The notes under the pieces are model-generated. The model did not search any database, was not told where the DNA came from, and worked only from the letters and a program-made list of their open reading frames with translations. A DNA stretch of 64,000 nt from Rotaria macrura (taxonomy: Eukaryota; Rotifera; Eurotatoria; Philodinida; Philodinidae): contig OENT01000200.1 of assembly GCA_900239685.1 (NCBI GenBank), positions 1 through 64,000 of the forward strand, written 5' to 3'. How positions within the stretch are numbered: position 1 is the first letter of the stretch; every line of letters starts with the position of its first letter. Shown in pieces: positions 22,792-35,827 of the stretch. Made by a program: the position numbers and the translations under genes.

Positions 22792-25700
22792 ATGGCGAAC
22801 TTGCCGACCGATGAGAATTCAAGATCATGTTCCAAGTATGCAAGTAAAAAATCAAAGACATTTTCATCTGAATGCAGAATATGTGGAGTCCCGGCTCGCT
22901 ACTCCTATTTCGGCGTTATCTCCTGCAATCCATGTAAAATTTTTTTCAGAAGAAATGCCGAACTTGGACAAGTCAGTTTTATTTTTTATCTTCATAGAAT
23001 TACTCTCTTTTATTCGTTCTTTAAGGAAACATTCAAATGTCACTTCGATGGTAAATGTAAAACTAATGCTTACAATCGTCATGTATGTACATCATGTCGA
23101 TTGGCTAAATGTTTCAAAAGTGGAATGAAAATTGAAATGTTTCGTTGGTCAAATACATTAAGAAAAAATGAAATAGATCAAAAAACCAAAACCAAAACTA
23201 AACCAATAACAAAAGATCTAGTCAATTTCAACACCCAAAAGCAAATACAAACGGTAAGTATTTTTCAATTTACCTCGTTCGATCATCTTTTCCATGCGTA
23301 TTTTTTCATTTGTGAAACATGATCTATTAGAAGTGAAAAAGTGTACGCACATCCATACTCATCCAAGAGATCTCGATAGACATTTTAAAATTAGGTAAAG
23401 AAGTAAAGTTCAAGGAAGACATATGTAAAAAAATTGGCTAATCACTGTCTCAGTCATCAATTGATCCATATTTAGTTAATTTGTTGTTTTTTCATCATAG
23501 GCTTTGGCAGAAGGCTTCAACGGATTGTAAGAGATCATATATAAATAGCATCTCACAAGAATATTAAGTTATGAACAATATCCTTGTTGCGAGCTTCTAT
23601 TCTGTAAAGTAATAAAGGATAAAAATTATATGTCCTCGCCGCAACCCCCCCCCCCTGTCCCATGAATATCAAAAGGTCGGATTTCATAAGATTAGAAACA
23701 ACAAGGATATCATGTTTCTAATTACAACTGATCAAAGATTCGTCTAAAAGCCGTTACTTGGATAGTACTTGAGAGGAGTAGCTATATAGCATGTTATGTC
23801 AGACTTATTTTTTGTGTTAACGAGAGATATCAACTAACAATTCAGAATGAGACTAACACTATTAATAGTTCGTTATTCCATTTTCGTTATCGAAAATAAT
23901 CCCACAATTTTAAGGTTTACATATTAAAGGCATAATATGTACTTTGATTTTTAACAAACAGGACAATTATAAAGTCTGTTTGTTTCTCTTATCTCTACAT
24001 TCTCGCTAACAGAACTATTAGAGCAAAAATAAACTCTTATGCCCGTTTCTTTTAAATATTCGCTTGAAAATCAACGGTTGTCCAAGGTTCTCTAGCTATT
24101 TATTTTTCTTACAACAGACGTTACGTATTTTTAAATTCATTCCCATTAGAAGCTAGACCATTGTTCTTCGAAAAGATGGAAAATTGAGACACGTAATAAA
24201 ATATTGACTCTGTTAAAATGATAGGGCTTTGTGCTTAGTACATCGTGTTTATTGACAAATTTTGACAATTTTTATCATTCCTGATTAGCCGAAACAATTC
24301 ACTATCCTCCGAAGAATCCAAAAATCTTATTTATGTTTTTCTGATCGTGCATCACAAAATTCATCTAGGAGTTATATTTTAGCGGACCGATTTTTATGCT
24401 TGAAATAGTGTGACAAAATTCAGTACGTCACATACTTGCTCTTCTGTGCTAAGCTTTACTTCTATAACTTAAAGGCTAACCTATATAACTTAGAGTTCAT
24501 TTTATCACCAATTTTTTATTCTCTCAACTTTTTATTCCATGTTCTCCTCAAAGCTATGAATTTGAAAAAACACTTGATTTTCACTTATGTCGTACACTGA
24601 CACATGCTAGTTCAACGAAAAAAACCCATTCAGTTAAATAAAGTCCAACATAGTAAATCAAATGGGGTAATTCAGAACCTAGTTTGTTGAATATCTCCCT
24701 CAAGTATTCTAATATTACAGTTTAAATAAAAACATTGTTGTCTACATACTAGCCCCAACACATCCAATGATTATTTATTTCCATTTAATTGTCCCTGATT
24801 TAGCACCAATTTTTGAATGAGTATACTTCAAACTTATGCAAGGTCCTTGGAAATCCGATAAAGTCTCCTCTAGTCACATATGATAGTGCATCAAAGTAAC
24901 CGGTGTTAGTCGCACCAATTATTTTTATTTAGTCTAGCAGTTTATTTTCTAATTAAAGATTGAATCGTAGAAATAGTTATCCTTGAGAATACTTTCAGAT
25001 ATTCTTGGAACGGTATATTCACGAATAACAATTAATTTAGAAATCCATATGTAACGATCGATAAGTCAAGAAAAATTGAACCGAAAAAAGAATTCTCGGC
25101 ACCTATTAAAAATTGATAACATCAGATAGCAGCTGTAGTGGAAATGCACAGGATTAACATGCCTTTGACGAAAATAGTTTTATAATCATAAAAATGTGAT
25201 TAGATGAGAAATTTAATTATCTCTCTGGCAATAAATAATGCTGAAGTATAAACAGTCAGGAGCAAAAGATGCCTTAATCCGATCTTAGATTAAGATAAAA
25301 TTATGTAACCTTCTATCATGCTTCTTAATAGAAGACTCTGAAATCGTTTACTAATTGTGACGGCGTGAATATATCGATCCTAAAGTTGAAGAATGTTCTA
25401 GTATATGTATGTCTTTGAAATAGGATTGTTTTTTTATCAAGTTTTAGCGAAAATCAATACCCAAAATGTTGCAGAGCAGAGGACTAACATCCTTCTCGAT
25501 GGTACCTCTCCTTTGCTTTTTAAATGAAAACGTTCGTCGTTGAGAAAGCATCATCGATTAAGTTTCATCAACTACGTAGGGCTTCGTATTTTTAAATAGA
25601 CACAATAGTTGATGTAACTTGTATTGATTCGAGTTCCTTCAGTATTGGAGATGTTGAACATCTGTTTACTTGCTTATCAATTTACGTAATAAATAAATGA

Positions 25701-28700
25701 TAAACCAGTCAACGTCGACCTGTTGCTAGATAATGATGAATATGTTCAATTTCATAAGTAGATAACGTTAAGTTTCGAAAATTTCCTCTTTTTGTTGCTC
25801 GATATTTTGTTTCGCAATGAATATTCTATTAAATATCATGCAAGCATTCTGATAGAAATAAATCCTTTCATTGAAAATGCTTTCTTTTTCGTCAGCAATA
25901 AATTAAAGCAAAGTTTTACTGGATTATAATCTGAACTATAATCTTTAGATTATTGTGAACACTTTCTTTTTCAAATCGATTAAGAATATTTGTCAATGAA
26001 TTTCAAATTATCGAAGTGATGTTCAAGAAGTGATCCCCAAGACTAGAAGAATTCCGAAATATGCATGTAAAATCGAATTAAATTAAAATCTATTCAATTT
26101 AACCGTAGCTAAATTCATTATGTTTTGTTACACATGAATAATATGTTTTAGTGATGACATTAAAATACGGTTATGAACTTCATGAACATAGTTTGACTAT
26201 GATTGTGAATTGACTTCAAAATCGAATTTAATGTACCAGTTCTAAAGGTGTTGTATCCTTTCATGGTCTCTATACTGAGCTAAAGATACAGATCAAAGTT
26301 CGAACTTCGTACTAAAATACACTGTTCGAAAACAAAAATATGCATTAATTAAATGATTTACTTATGCGAAAATATCATGTCACTCTTAAGTGATGTAGGG
26401 AGATCCATTGAAAAGTTTACTTAAATTATTTCATAACACTTTTGAAATTTTGTAAGATGTTTTTCTTCAAATATAAACTAAAGTATAGAGAAGAATATAT
26501 AAGAGAATATCGACAAACTTTAATACACGGTTAACGATACATCGGATTCACGGACATTCATAAAGAAGAAACCCAAGCTACTATCATCTTTGCACGCATT
26601 TTAAACACGTGTAAGTATTGCTCGCTACAAGATTTTGACATTTTTCGATCTCAAAATGATTCCTCAAAGTACTTCGTGCATGTCAAAATTACTTTGAGAC
26701 ATCTTTTTCGATATATTCCACGTGTAAAAGTCGTTGGTTTTAGTGTTTTCATTAATATTTTACAATCGAAGTAACTGGTTTTAGTGACTTTCAAAAAAAT
26801 ATAACAATGCTCAAAACAGATGTTGTAATTAAGACCTTGAAATTACTTTTCATGAATGATTCTCGCTTTGAATATTCTGCACAGATGCTCAATAAAAACT
26901 AAAATATTCGTGAGAAAACTGAATCAAAACAAAATAAGTTAGTTTATGTTTTATCTAAGTAAATATTTCAAAAATAAATAAATTTAGTTCCGAAACCAAT
27001 CATCTAACAAATGAATGGTGACACTGATTTTTAGTTGTTTCTTTTTTTGATTCAACAAATTAGATTTGATGACAACGATGAAAATTTATATCGAGTCGAC
27101 TAACTATTTATCTTTAAATTGTGTTTTTGAAAAGATGGTGAATTTCCACATTTTCAAAATCTACATTCTATTTTACACGGAGAATACTTGCAAAGAGATC
27201 AACAAATATATGGTTCATTATTGAAGATTTATCTTTCTGGATGAAAATTTATTCTTAATAGATAGTCCGTTTATTGTCTTCAGTTGTCATTTTTCGACAG
27301 AAAGAAATAATAGATGAAGCACTTGTGCCAACTATCTAATTGATGATCTAGTTGAACGTGTTTTCGTCCGGAAATCGTTATCATCTGTCGAATATTATAA
27401 AGTTTCAATAACAAGATAATATTCTGTAAAATATCTTACAAACAAAATCTCAATCCTGCCGATGTACATCTTATAACAGAAGTCTAGTCAATACGTCAAA
27501 CTCTGAGATTTCGATTCTTGAAAGTCTTCCTATTTTGTTCTCATAGATGCGCTTCACTTATCATTTGCAGTAATTAAATTAGGCAGCTGTGCTATTTCTA
27601 TCTGAAATAAAATAAATCCTCTACATATATGATACATATATCACAGATAAGCTTTGCCGAATATCAATCGAAAAATGTGATTTTATATCTTTTGTTGAAA
27701 GAATGAGGAACCTTTAGATCCTTGAATTTTTCTTTGACATCAAGTGAAATCTCGTCTTTTCTTTTGTATGCTACACGAATGAACATAGTTGTTAATTATA
27801 AAATTATAGCAACATATGCATAGATTACCAGAGGCAAAAAATTATATGAAAATTTTAGAAACCTCAACATTTAATTCAATTAAATATAGCTAAACAAGAA
27901 TCTCATCAATCCAAATATAGGAGTTGATTTTTGGACCATTTTATCAATTGTCAAAATGATAATTTAGTAAACGTAGTGAGGACATATCCAGATCCAGTGT
28001 GTTATGTAGATCATTACTGATGCTCTTTAAAAGTTTTAAACAAACATTAGATATATTGAATTGGCATGATAGAAACAAAAAAGATAACTGACATTTATTT
28101 CATACCTTATGGATAAAAATTCATTGATAATTATTAACTTTGATATGAAGAATAATTCATTGTCATTTCATCAAATCTTACTAATTAAAATATATTATTT
28201 TTTATTTAAGTTACCTACATTGAATCTTTTACGATCCGATTCATCGTTGATGACGAATAGTCAATGGACTCTTCTATCGAATGTAGCTCATAGTTTTGAT
28301 GAAAGAAAAATTATGTTAATTTCTCAATATTTAATTAAACAAGAGGAAACCTGTCATTCTATGAAAGTACTCGATGAAACATTAGTTGGAAAATTCTTTT
28401 CGTTACTTTTCGACACCACAGACTCGTGCCTTCGTTCCAATGGTGATCTCAATAGTTTAGCATCCAATGATCGTTCAATTTTACTCCTTAATAGCACTGA
28501 TTCTGTATTGTGCCTAGGTGGAATGCTTATTTTGTATCATTCTCAATTAATAACTTGTCGTTCTTTCTTGAATGTTCTCCATACAAAATATGGAGAAGAA
28601 TGCTTGTCTCGTACTATTCATGGAACAAAATTAATTGATGCTGATATTATTCTTGCTAAATTAACACTCGCATTGCTTCTTTTCTCAACGAATATTTGTT

Positions 28701-28966
28701 TATTTTCTTCAAAATCACAAGAAGATCATATGGATGCGAGCGCTATGTTTCGAATTCAAAATAGATATACCGACATAACATGGAAATATCTTCTATATAG
28801 ATATGGTCATCGTGAAGCTGTTTCAAAATTTGTTCATCTAATACAATGTCTTCTTCTTGTTAATCAAACATTGTTTCATCTTCAAAATGTTCAAGAACAT
28901 GTCAATGATGTTCTTACACTTATTGAAACAACTGAATTGAAACTCATCGTAGATGATGTTGATTAA
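22792..28966 (+). CDS. Nuclear hormone receptor (C4 zinc-finger DBD plus LBD), 3 exons
   Basis: The exons are 22792-22971, 23026-23253 and 28211-28966, all joined in phase 0, giving 387 residues. The first zinc module has C28, C31, C45 and C48, with P-box CNPCK and helix FFRRNA. The second has C65, C71, C81 and C84, ending SCRLAKCFKSGM. A Lys/Thr-rich hinge follows, then a helical ligand-binding domain (residues about 137-387) with TNSQWTLLSN, an FDERK helix start and WKYLLYRYGHREAVSKF. The layout and wording match the large bdelloid nuclear receptor family. It should act as a ligand- or constitutively regulated transcription factor in the nucleus; the ligand is unknown. Intron 1 is 54 bp, a multiple of three with no stop, so retention would keep the frame. 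Intron 2 is 4,957 bp with GTAAGT and TTTAAG signals. Joining DBD and LBD exons across it is an inference from phase and domain order. Confidence 0.8.
23254..28210 (+). other. 4.96-kb intron of the nuclear receptor gene
   Basis: It is bounded by ACG|GTAAGT and TTTATTTAAG|TTACC. Inside I see AT-rich DNA, a poly-C run near 23.65 kb (ten or more C) and no recognised element, RNA gene or exon. It is about 90 times longer than the first intron of the same gene. Confidence 0.6.
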
Positions 28967-31900
28967 GCAATATCTAACTAATCAAATTTTATCAAGTTTA
29001 TACCAGCATAATACTATTCTGCAAGATTTATTATTGTTATATTGTAACAATAGTTGTTGTTTTTGCTTTTTGTATTTCCTACTTGTCTGAAAATAATTAC
29101 AATATTTATTGAAAATACATAGTAACAGATGTTACACGATGAAGAAAGATTTCAATTACAATTAAACAATCTTGTATAACAAGGAAATGTATGGATTGAG
29201 GACAAGCTTTTAAAATGGAACTCGTGTATTCAACAAAACTGGATTAGATAAAACACTCTAACAGGACTTTCGTGAACTTAGTCTAGAAAATGCTGTGAGT
29301 TCGAGGTGAATTCAGATTTCAGACGCTTCCATCAATGCAATAACTACATAGCAGTGCAAGCCAAAAGTTTTTAGAAACATTGGAAATTCCAGATATTCTA
29401 GAAATTTCAGAAATTGCACAATTTTCGGAGTACCGAAAAATTTAGAAAACAAATACTTTACATTTCCGAAACTTCCGGAATTTCATTTTTTAGAAACCTG
29501 GACACCATTTGTGAGCCCACATTCATACTCATATTGTTCCAGTGTGGAGTGTGATGGGGATGACATAGATGTAAACCTTTTATCGAAACGCGTAGGCAAC
29601 TCAACTTTCTTTCTTTTGCATTCAGTTAGAAGCTTCAATGCTTAAAAAAATTGAACATTAAAGTCATCAGTTTTCAAGCAGGAATCTGAATTTTCTGATT
29701 AGAATAGGTGCACGAATATGTTTTTGAAAAAGTTTTTCCTATAAGTAAAAGCCAATAAAGACAAAAGTGATTTAACACATGCATCCAGAAGATTTATGCA
29801 TATTTGAGAGAGGGATATCCCTTGAAGCCTCATTGTCTTCTTTATAGTTGTGAGAGGTACCCTCTCTTAGGCATGACGATTCATTGTGTAAGTGAATCAT
29901 TTCAATAATCTTGCTCAAGTTTGCTTCGATGCGACATGGATGAATAATAATTGAACTTTTCATGATTCAGAATTTTTCGAATACTTACGCTTAAGCAGTT
30001 CTACTCATTTTCTCAGTTAATTTGTTGATCCTTATATGACAGAACTCGACTGACCATGGTAGCAACAAAAATTAGACTCGTTGATCATGCCTTCTTCTGC
30101 TTCTTCAGCATAGAAAGTTCTATTCAGTATCTTCGGTTTCATTGATAGAAATTTGATATAAAAAAAAATCTTCGCTCGTCTATTCTTCACAACATGCGAG
30201 TGTCGCAATTCTATATCTTGATGATCAGTATCTCGCTAACTTCATGACGATTATTGATCGAGAGGATGCTTGAAAAAATGCCCATGTTTGTACACATAAA
30301 ATCCAGAAAATTCGCATAAAAAGACTTACTCTGGTTGATCTCTGCAAAAGTTTATGTAAATACATGGGAAAATAATTTCGATTTTTACTAATGTCTGAAT
30401 TTTATGGTACAGCCATTCCAAAAAAAAACGCACATAGTCAGTTAATTTTTATCTGATCATTTTTTATTTTGTTTTTCGTTCAACTGTGTAATTTCAACGA
30501 CTTCGTTTAATCTATCACGTCTCACTATAAACATACCATATATTCGGTTTGTATTTCAACATAGAAAATGCATTTTAAATTTGTATGAAAATTAAATCGA
30601 AAGGCACGAACTTTTCGTACATTACCTATAGAAATCGTCTATGGGATCTTTAATTATGTTAATGATTTAACTAGGTTATATTCAGGAGGATACGTTTCTC
30701 AAAATAACGTGTCAATAGAATCATCGATTGCTATCATTAATATCAGGCAAGCACTGGTACTTGAAAGAAGAACTGCGTTTTTACTTTCTCTGAATGATAG
30801 TACTCTGTCTATCATTTCGCTCAAGTATTTTAATCATAGATATAGAGCGATGAATATAGAGATAATTTATATTCTCTACACCGATTTGAAAAACATTGGG
30901 AACACCGAACACAACACGAGTATATGAGATGTTATCGAATTGTATCTTTTTCATGAAAACCTTTTCCTATAGAGCAATTGTTATTGTTTGATTTATACTA
31001 AACAATCGCTAGACTCATGAATCTGCTTTTACACTTTTTGCACCCAATACCTATGAGCACATTCGTTGATAGAAGTTCGACGGAGCAACATACTTCACCA
31101 GATACTGTCAACCCTGTCGGTATATACTACAGAAAATATATAGATACTAGTACATATGGAGTAGCAATACTTTTTCAAAAGTGAATCATCAATGAATTCA
31201 ATATTCATGGTTCTTTATCTCAATGTCTGTCTAAGAGACATCGGCAATGGGTAATTTATACAGATGGATGAGCTCTATTTGTACTGAGGGCCTGGATTTC
31301 ATCTCATTGATATTTAGTGATACAAACACGCGGTCATGGTTTAGTCTAATCTGAAGATATGAGAAAACTATTCCTTACTTAAGATGGTAACAGTAAGACA
31401 TGTGAGAAACTATTTCTAGCATAAAAATGATGATACAAGTATTTCTTGGGTTGACAAGGTTTAGTGTTTCATTCAGAATCAAATTTCTAGTAAAGACGTA
31501 ACTCTGGATGTTGGGATCGTTACGAGAATGAAAATAATTCGCACTCACAACTTTGAAATAAACAAAAGCTTTAGAAAGAATTATATTAAGAAAGAAAAGA
31601 CTTAGTTATAATTATGGAGAGAAAAGACTTCATTATAATGAAAAAAACTTGAAATTTGAATGCATCGTATGGGTCAGGCATATATAGTATAACTAGACGT
31701 CTTTAGATTTTTCATCACAATATTTATTCTTCAATGATCTATATGACAAAGCATAGGCATGAAAAGTCTTGGATGAAAAGATGAACGTGATAGCAGCTTC
31801 GCTTCCATCAGAGCAGCCACAACTGCGAGCATCCGTCGACTTTTCATATATTTCCAACATCGAGCCATGAAAGAATTCATCTTGTCTTCTACTGCAATGA

Positions 31901-34900
31901 ATATTCTAGGCGAAGATCTGTTGAACTTGAAGATTCGTTTGGCTTTGCGCGAGAACTAACTGTCCATACGTTGACATGGCCATTGCTATTGAAATTAACC
32001 AGTTGGTGATTTTCCAACAAAAATATAGGAGCGGAAGACTTTTTAAATACGTCAATAGTTGTCTCATGTATGTCTATATGATAGACAAAAAATTGATGTC
32101 AAGATCAAACAAGCATATAATATCTGAGTACGTATTTATCACAAAAAAAATGAATCTCTTCGATCAAATGGAAAGTCACACAGATAAAGTCCTTCAGAAG
32201 ATGAGAATAGATTCGGATTAAAACGAGGACTTCTTCAAATCTTAATCTCGATAAATTCTTTTCCCATTCTGGTTCAAGGGTTGATTACTTCAATAACCGT
32301 TGTTTGTTTTGTCTTCCGGCTAACAGAAAAACTATGGAATTCATTTCAGCGGTGCCACATCTCCCATTATTTTTCAATATCGTTTTATTTCGTAGTTTCA
32401 TTAAAATTATTCGTATTTTTTTCAATGTCGCACACCTTAAACAAGTGAGCAAGCGTTCATAGTACGGTTGCGTGCACCTACACGTAAAAATTTTTAATTC
32501 ATTATCAGACTATTTAGTTCCTTTTAATACTGTGGGTGTTTTCATGGAGTATATATTTTATTTAATTAATTCAAGTTGCATTTATCAAAATGTAAGATGT
32601 GATATTCGAGAGGAAAAACAACGTCATTCTTTGCAATTTTATGATAATTGGATACACTTCAATGAATGTCACTGAATGTAAATCATGGATTGCTTAAGCA
32701 ATTTTCTTTATTAGTACTTTTACAGTTATGGATAAATTAACTTTCGTCGATGTTTGCCTGTGAAAAACATTGAATAACTCGAACATGTGCAGATACCTCA
32801 TCATCTTCGATATCGCTCGACTGATTCGAATTCCTTTATTCACTTTATATGGATTTCTTCAAAATATCTGAACTACCAACGTTCAATCCTCTGTATATGA
32901 TTGCTGTGAAATTTTCGTCTTAGTCGATTGATTTCTGTATTTTGTTGTCGTCATGAGTAAGCATATTGATAAAGTGATATTTATTATTCCAAATACACAC
33001 ACACATATATATCTTCTAGATTCACATCATTATGGTAGGATTGTTTATTTAGTTTTAGTGAGTTTGAGTACGCATATAACTTGAGATTGGAAATCGTTCA
33101 ATAAAAAATTTTAATTCAAGTTTTGCTCTATCTCTCCTTAATAAAAAAAAGTTCGTTTTTTGTTTGTTGGCATCAATTAAAAAGCATTAAGTACTCAGGC
33201 TGAAAACGAAAAAAATGACATTCGTCGTTATAAAGTGTGCTGAAGCGATTCTCGTTTAAGTTTCAAGCAGATCGATGCGGCCATTGAATGTGTAGTCAAA
33301 ACTAAAACACTCAGCTGACATGAAGTGGTGGATCAACAAAAACGAGCTGTGAAACAATTTGAGTGTGTTGCTTTAGTGTTTGTTTGTTAACTTAGCACAA
33401 ACTATGAAATCCAATTTTTTCGGTAAGAGTTCTGATAATCGAATTCAAGCTGCGATGAACTTATTATGATTCAACGCTTGAAAATATGAAAATTCACGGC
33501 ACAAATACAAGAACAGATGATTTCACGAGGCCCTGGTTGAATAGTCCTTTTTGGAACCATTATCACAAATGGTTTGTGTCGATATGCTTAAAATCCTACG
33601 CATCCTTCGACACGAATACATATAGAGACATACGTATATCGAAGAGAATTGAAAATAATAAGATGATATTGGATGGTGAATTTTGTGTCCTGTTAGAACT
33701 ATTGTTACGGGGAAAAAACTTGATTTGTACGATTGTGTTCATATTATAGTTTCTTCATATGCTTATTAAAACTATCATATCGCACTACGTTAGTTTGAGA
33801 ATAGTACGAAATACCTACATATAGTCTATCAACAATAACAGAAAACAAGCGACATCTGAAAAAATCACGTATATTTTTTATTGAATATGCAGAACAGAAC
33901 AATCAAAACGTTTTTTTTATTATTTTTTTCAATATGTTAAGAGAATTGAATAGGTAATGACAACGTCATTTTTCATTTTCTCTCATGATTTAGAAGTATT
34001 TGGAAAGAAACAAAGAGCTTCCATTTGAAAATAACATACATTTCAATAGACTTCGTTAAATAGATTAAGTATTACGACAAGACTCAATCAAGTAAGATGG
34101 TGTGAATTCTTCTCGCGTTAACTTTCGATGATCTAGTAACTTTGATTTTGTTCAATTACGAAAGCTCTGACACTTAAGAAAAAAAAAAAGAGCAATTGGT
34201 TTTTTCAAAATAATTTCAGAACTGTTAGATAGATGAATTCATCCTCGGTACGAGTCTGAAGGGATTGATGGAGATGGAAATGAATTCTTTTATCTAAGAA
34301 TAGAATTAATGATTTTCAAAAAATAATGAGTTTGAAACATTCGAAACTGCTGTTTTGTGAAAAATAGAGTTCTTTTTGTTACCATCATTAAAGTTCTACT
34401 TAATATGAACACAATCATGCTGAGTAAATATTCCACTTCCCTTGCCAGAGGCGAGCCGTAAAATAATATTACTAACTGTTCCAAAGTAATTCGAAATCGC
34501 TTAGTACATAACTGACACTATTAATACCGAAGATAGTAGCGTCGTGCAAGTTTTTCGTTATTGACGTTGAAAAATAAGTTACAATAGAACTGTTTGAAGC
34601 TTATAGAGTACCATCGAAGTTATTGCATTTTTCGATGACAAAGAACTTGCAAGTTTCTATTGATGAATAAAAATTCATTTGTTCTACTCTAACGAGTTAC
34701 CATTGACTCGCATACAAAAACATATACTTTCTGACCAGTTAAGATCTGTAGATGTTACGCTATTTGAAACAATGAATCTTTCCATATTTTCGAACTATCC
34801 GTTCATTTTCACGGATTTCAATGATGAAATTGATTTTGACTAGTTGGTCAGCTGCAATGATTGTACTTTTTTCACTTTGAGGAGAAAATCTTTTTTCTAT

Positions 34901-35827
34901 TGTAACATTTCAAACATGATATATCTGAAAGAGATTGAAAGTACGATAGTAGTCTGCTGGTTGCTTGTGTGATACAAAGTCTGGGAAGTCCGTTTCACTT
35001 TTCTCCATACCTACTGTAATATTCATTTTCGATCATTCCTAACAGCATGACTTTCATTTTATATTTGACTTATGAATAGTTTAAAAGATTATATTTTTCT
35101 TAATCTGATCTTGCTCAATTAATTAAAAGTTACAGTGAATTTATTGTCCATTGCTGTAACATTTTAGTTTAAAAAATATAGTGAAGTTACATTAACAAAA
35201 TTTGAAATAATTGGTAGAAATTAATAATCGATTTTTCACTTGTGACCTACTTCAATAACGAAAGAAGAATAACGTCGAAGATATGAATTTTGTGATATGA
35301 TGAGAATCATTGCACTAGAAGAATTCAACAAATGCAATTAAAAAATTAAATTGACTCTACTGAGCACACTACACTTGCCGTATTGGTAATGGACAAACGT
35401 GTTTTTAATGGCTTGATGAAAACATAATCCAACCAAAATCGATCAAACATGTCATGCATACAACTCATATTTCTGTTCACAGAAAACCAGTGTACATCAA
35501 CAGGACCATTCTCCAAAGCCCATTATGTCTGTGTCACTGTATCTATTAAAGTAACTAGAGAATTGTAAACTTTGTTGAAAGGTTTAAATTCGGTCTTCAA
35601 AATATTCAGTGTTCTCAGTGTTATTTTTTTATGTGAATCATAAAAACTTATCAGAGAAGTAAGTGTCAAAGTTGTTGCCGTCATCTACGGCTGTAGTGCT
35701 GCTAGTTGTCTAACTCTATTTGTACATTCACATCCATGCCGTTAAGAGTTATTGATTGAAAACTCATCGAAAAATAAATAGTTGAGTTTGTTTTTTAGAT
35801 TATCATTGAAATTAAGCAATAGCAAAT
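28967..35827. other. Gene-poor stretch between the nuclear receptor and Slo genes
   Basis: No gene was recognised over 6.9 kb. Frames of 60-90 residues (for example 31976-32221 plus, 33486-33749 plus, 29772-29963 minus) have no motif or exon context. A patch at 29.37-29.51 kb is built from AGAAATTTC and TTCCGAAAC/TTCCGGAA words and may be a small repeat. A short (AC)n(AT)n microsatellite lies at 32.99-33.01 kb. Confidence 0.45.

Noticed and set aside
22811-23128. Alternative 105-residue frame over the nuclear receptor DBD
   Set aside because: It is a shadow; the zinc-finger cysteines and helix motifs are in the other frame.
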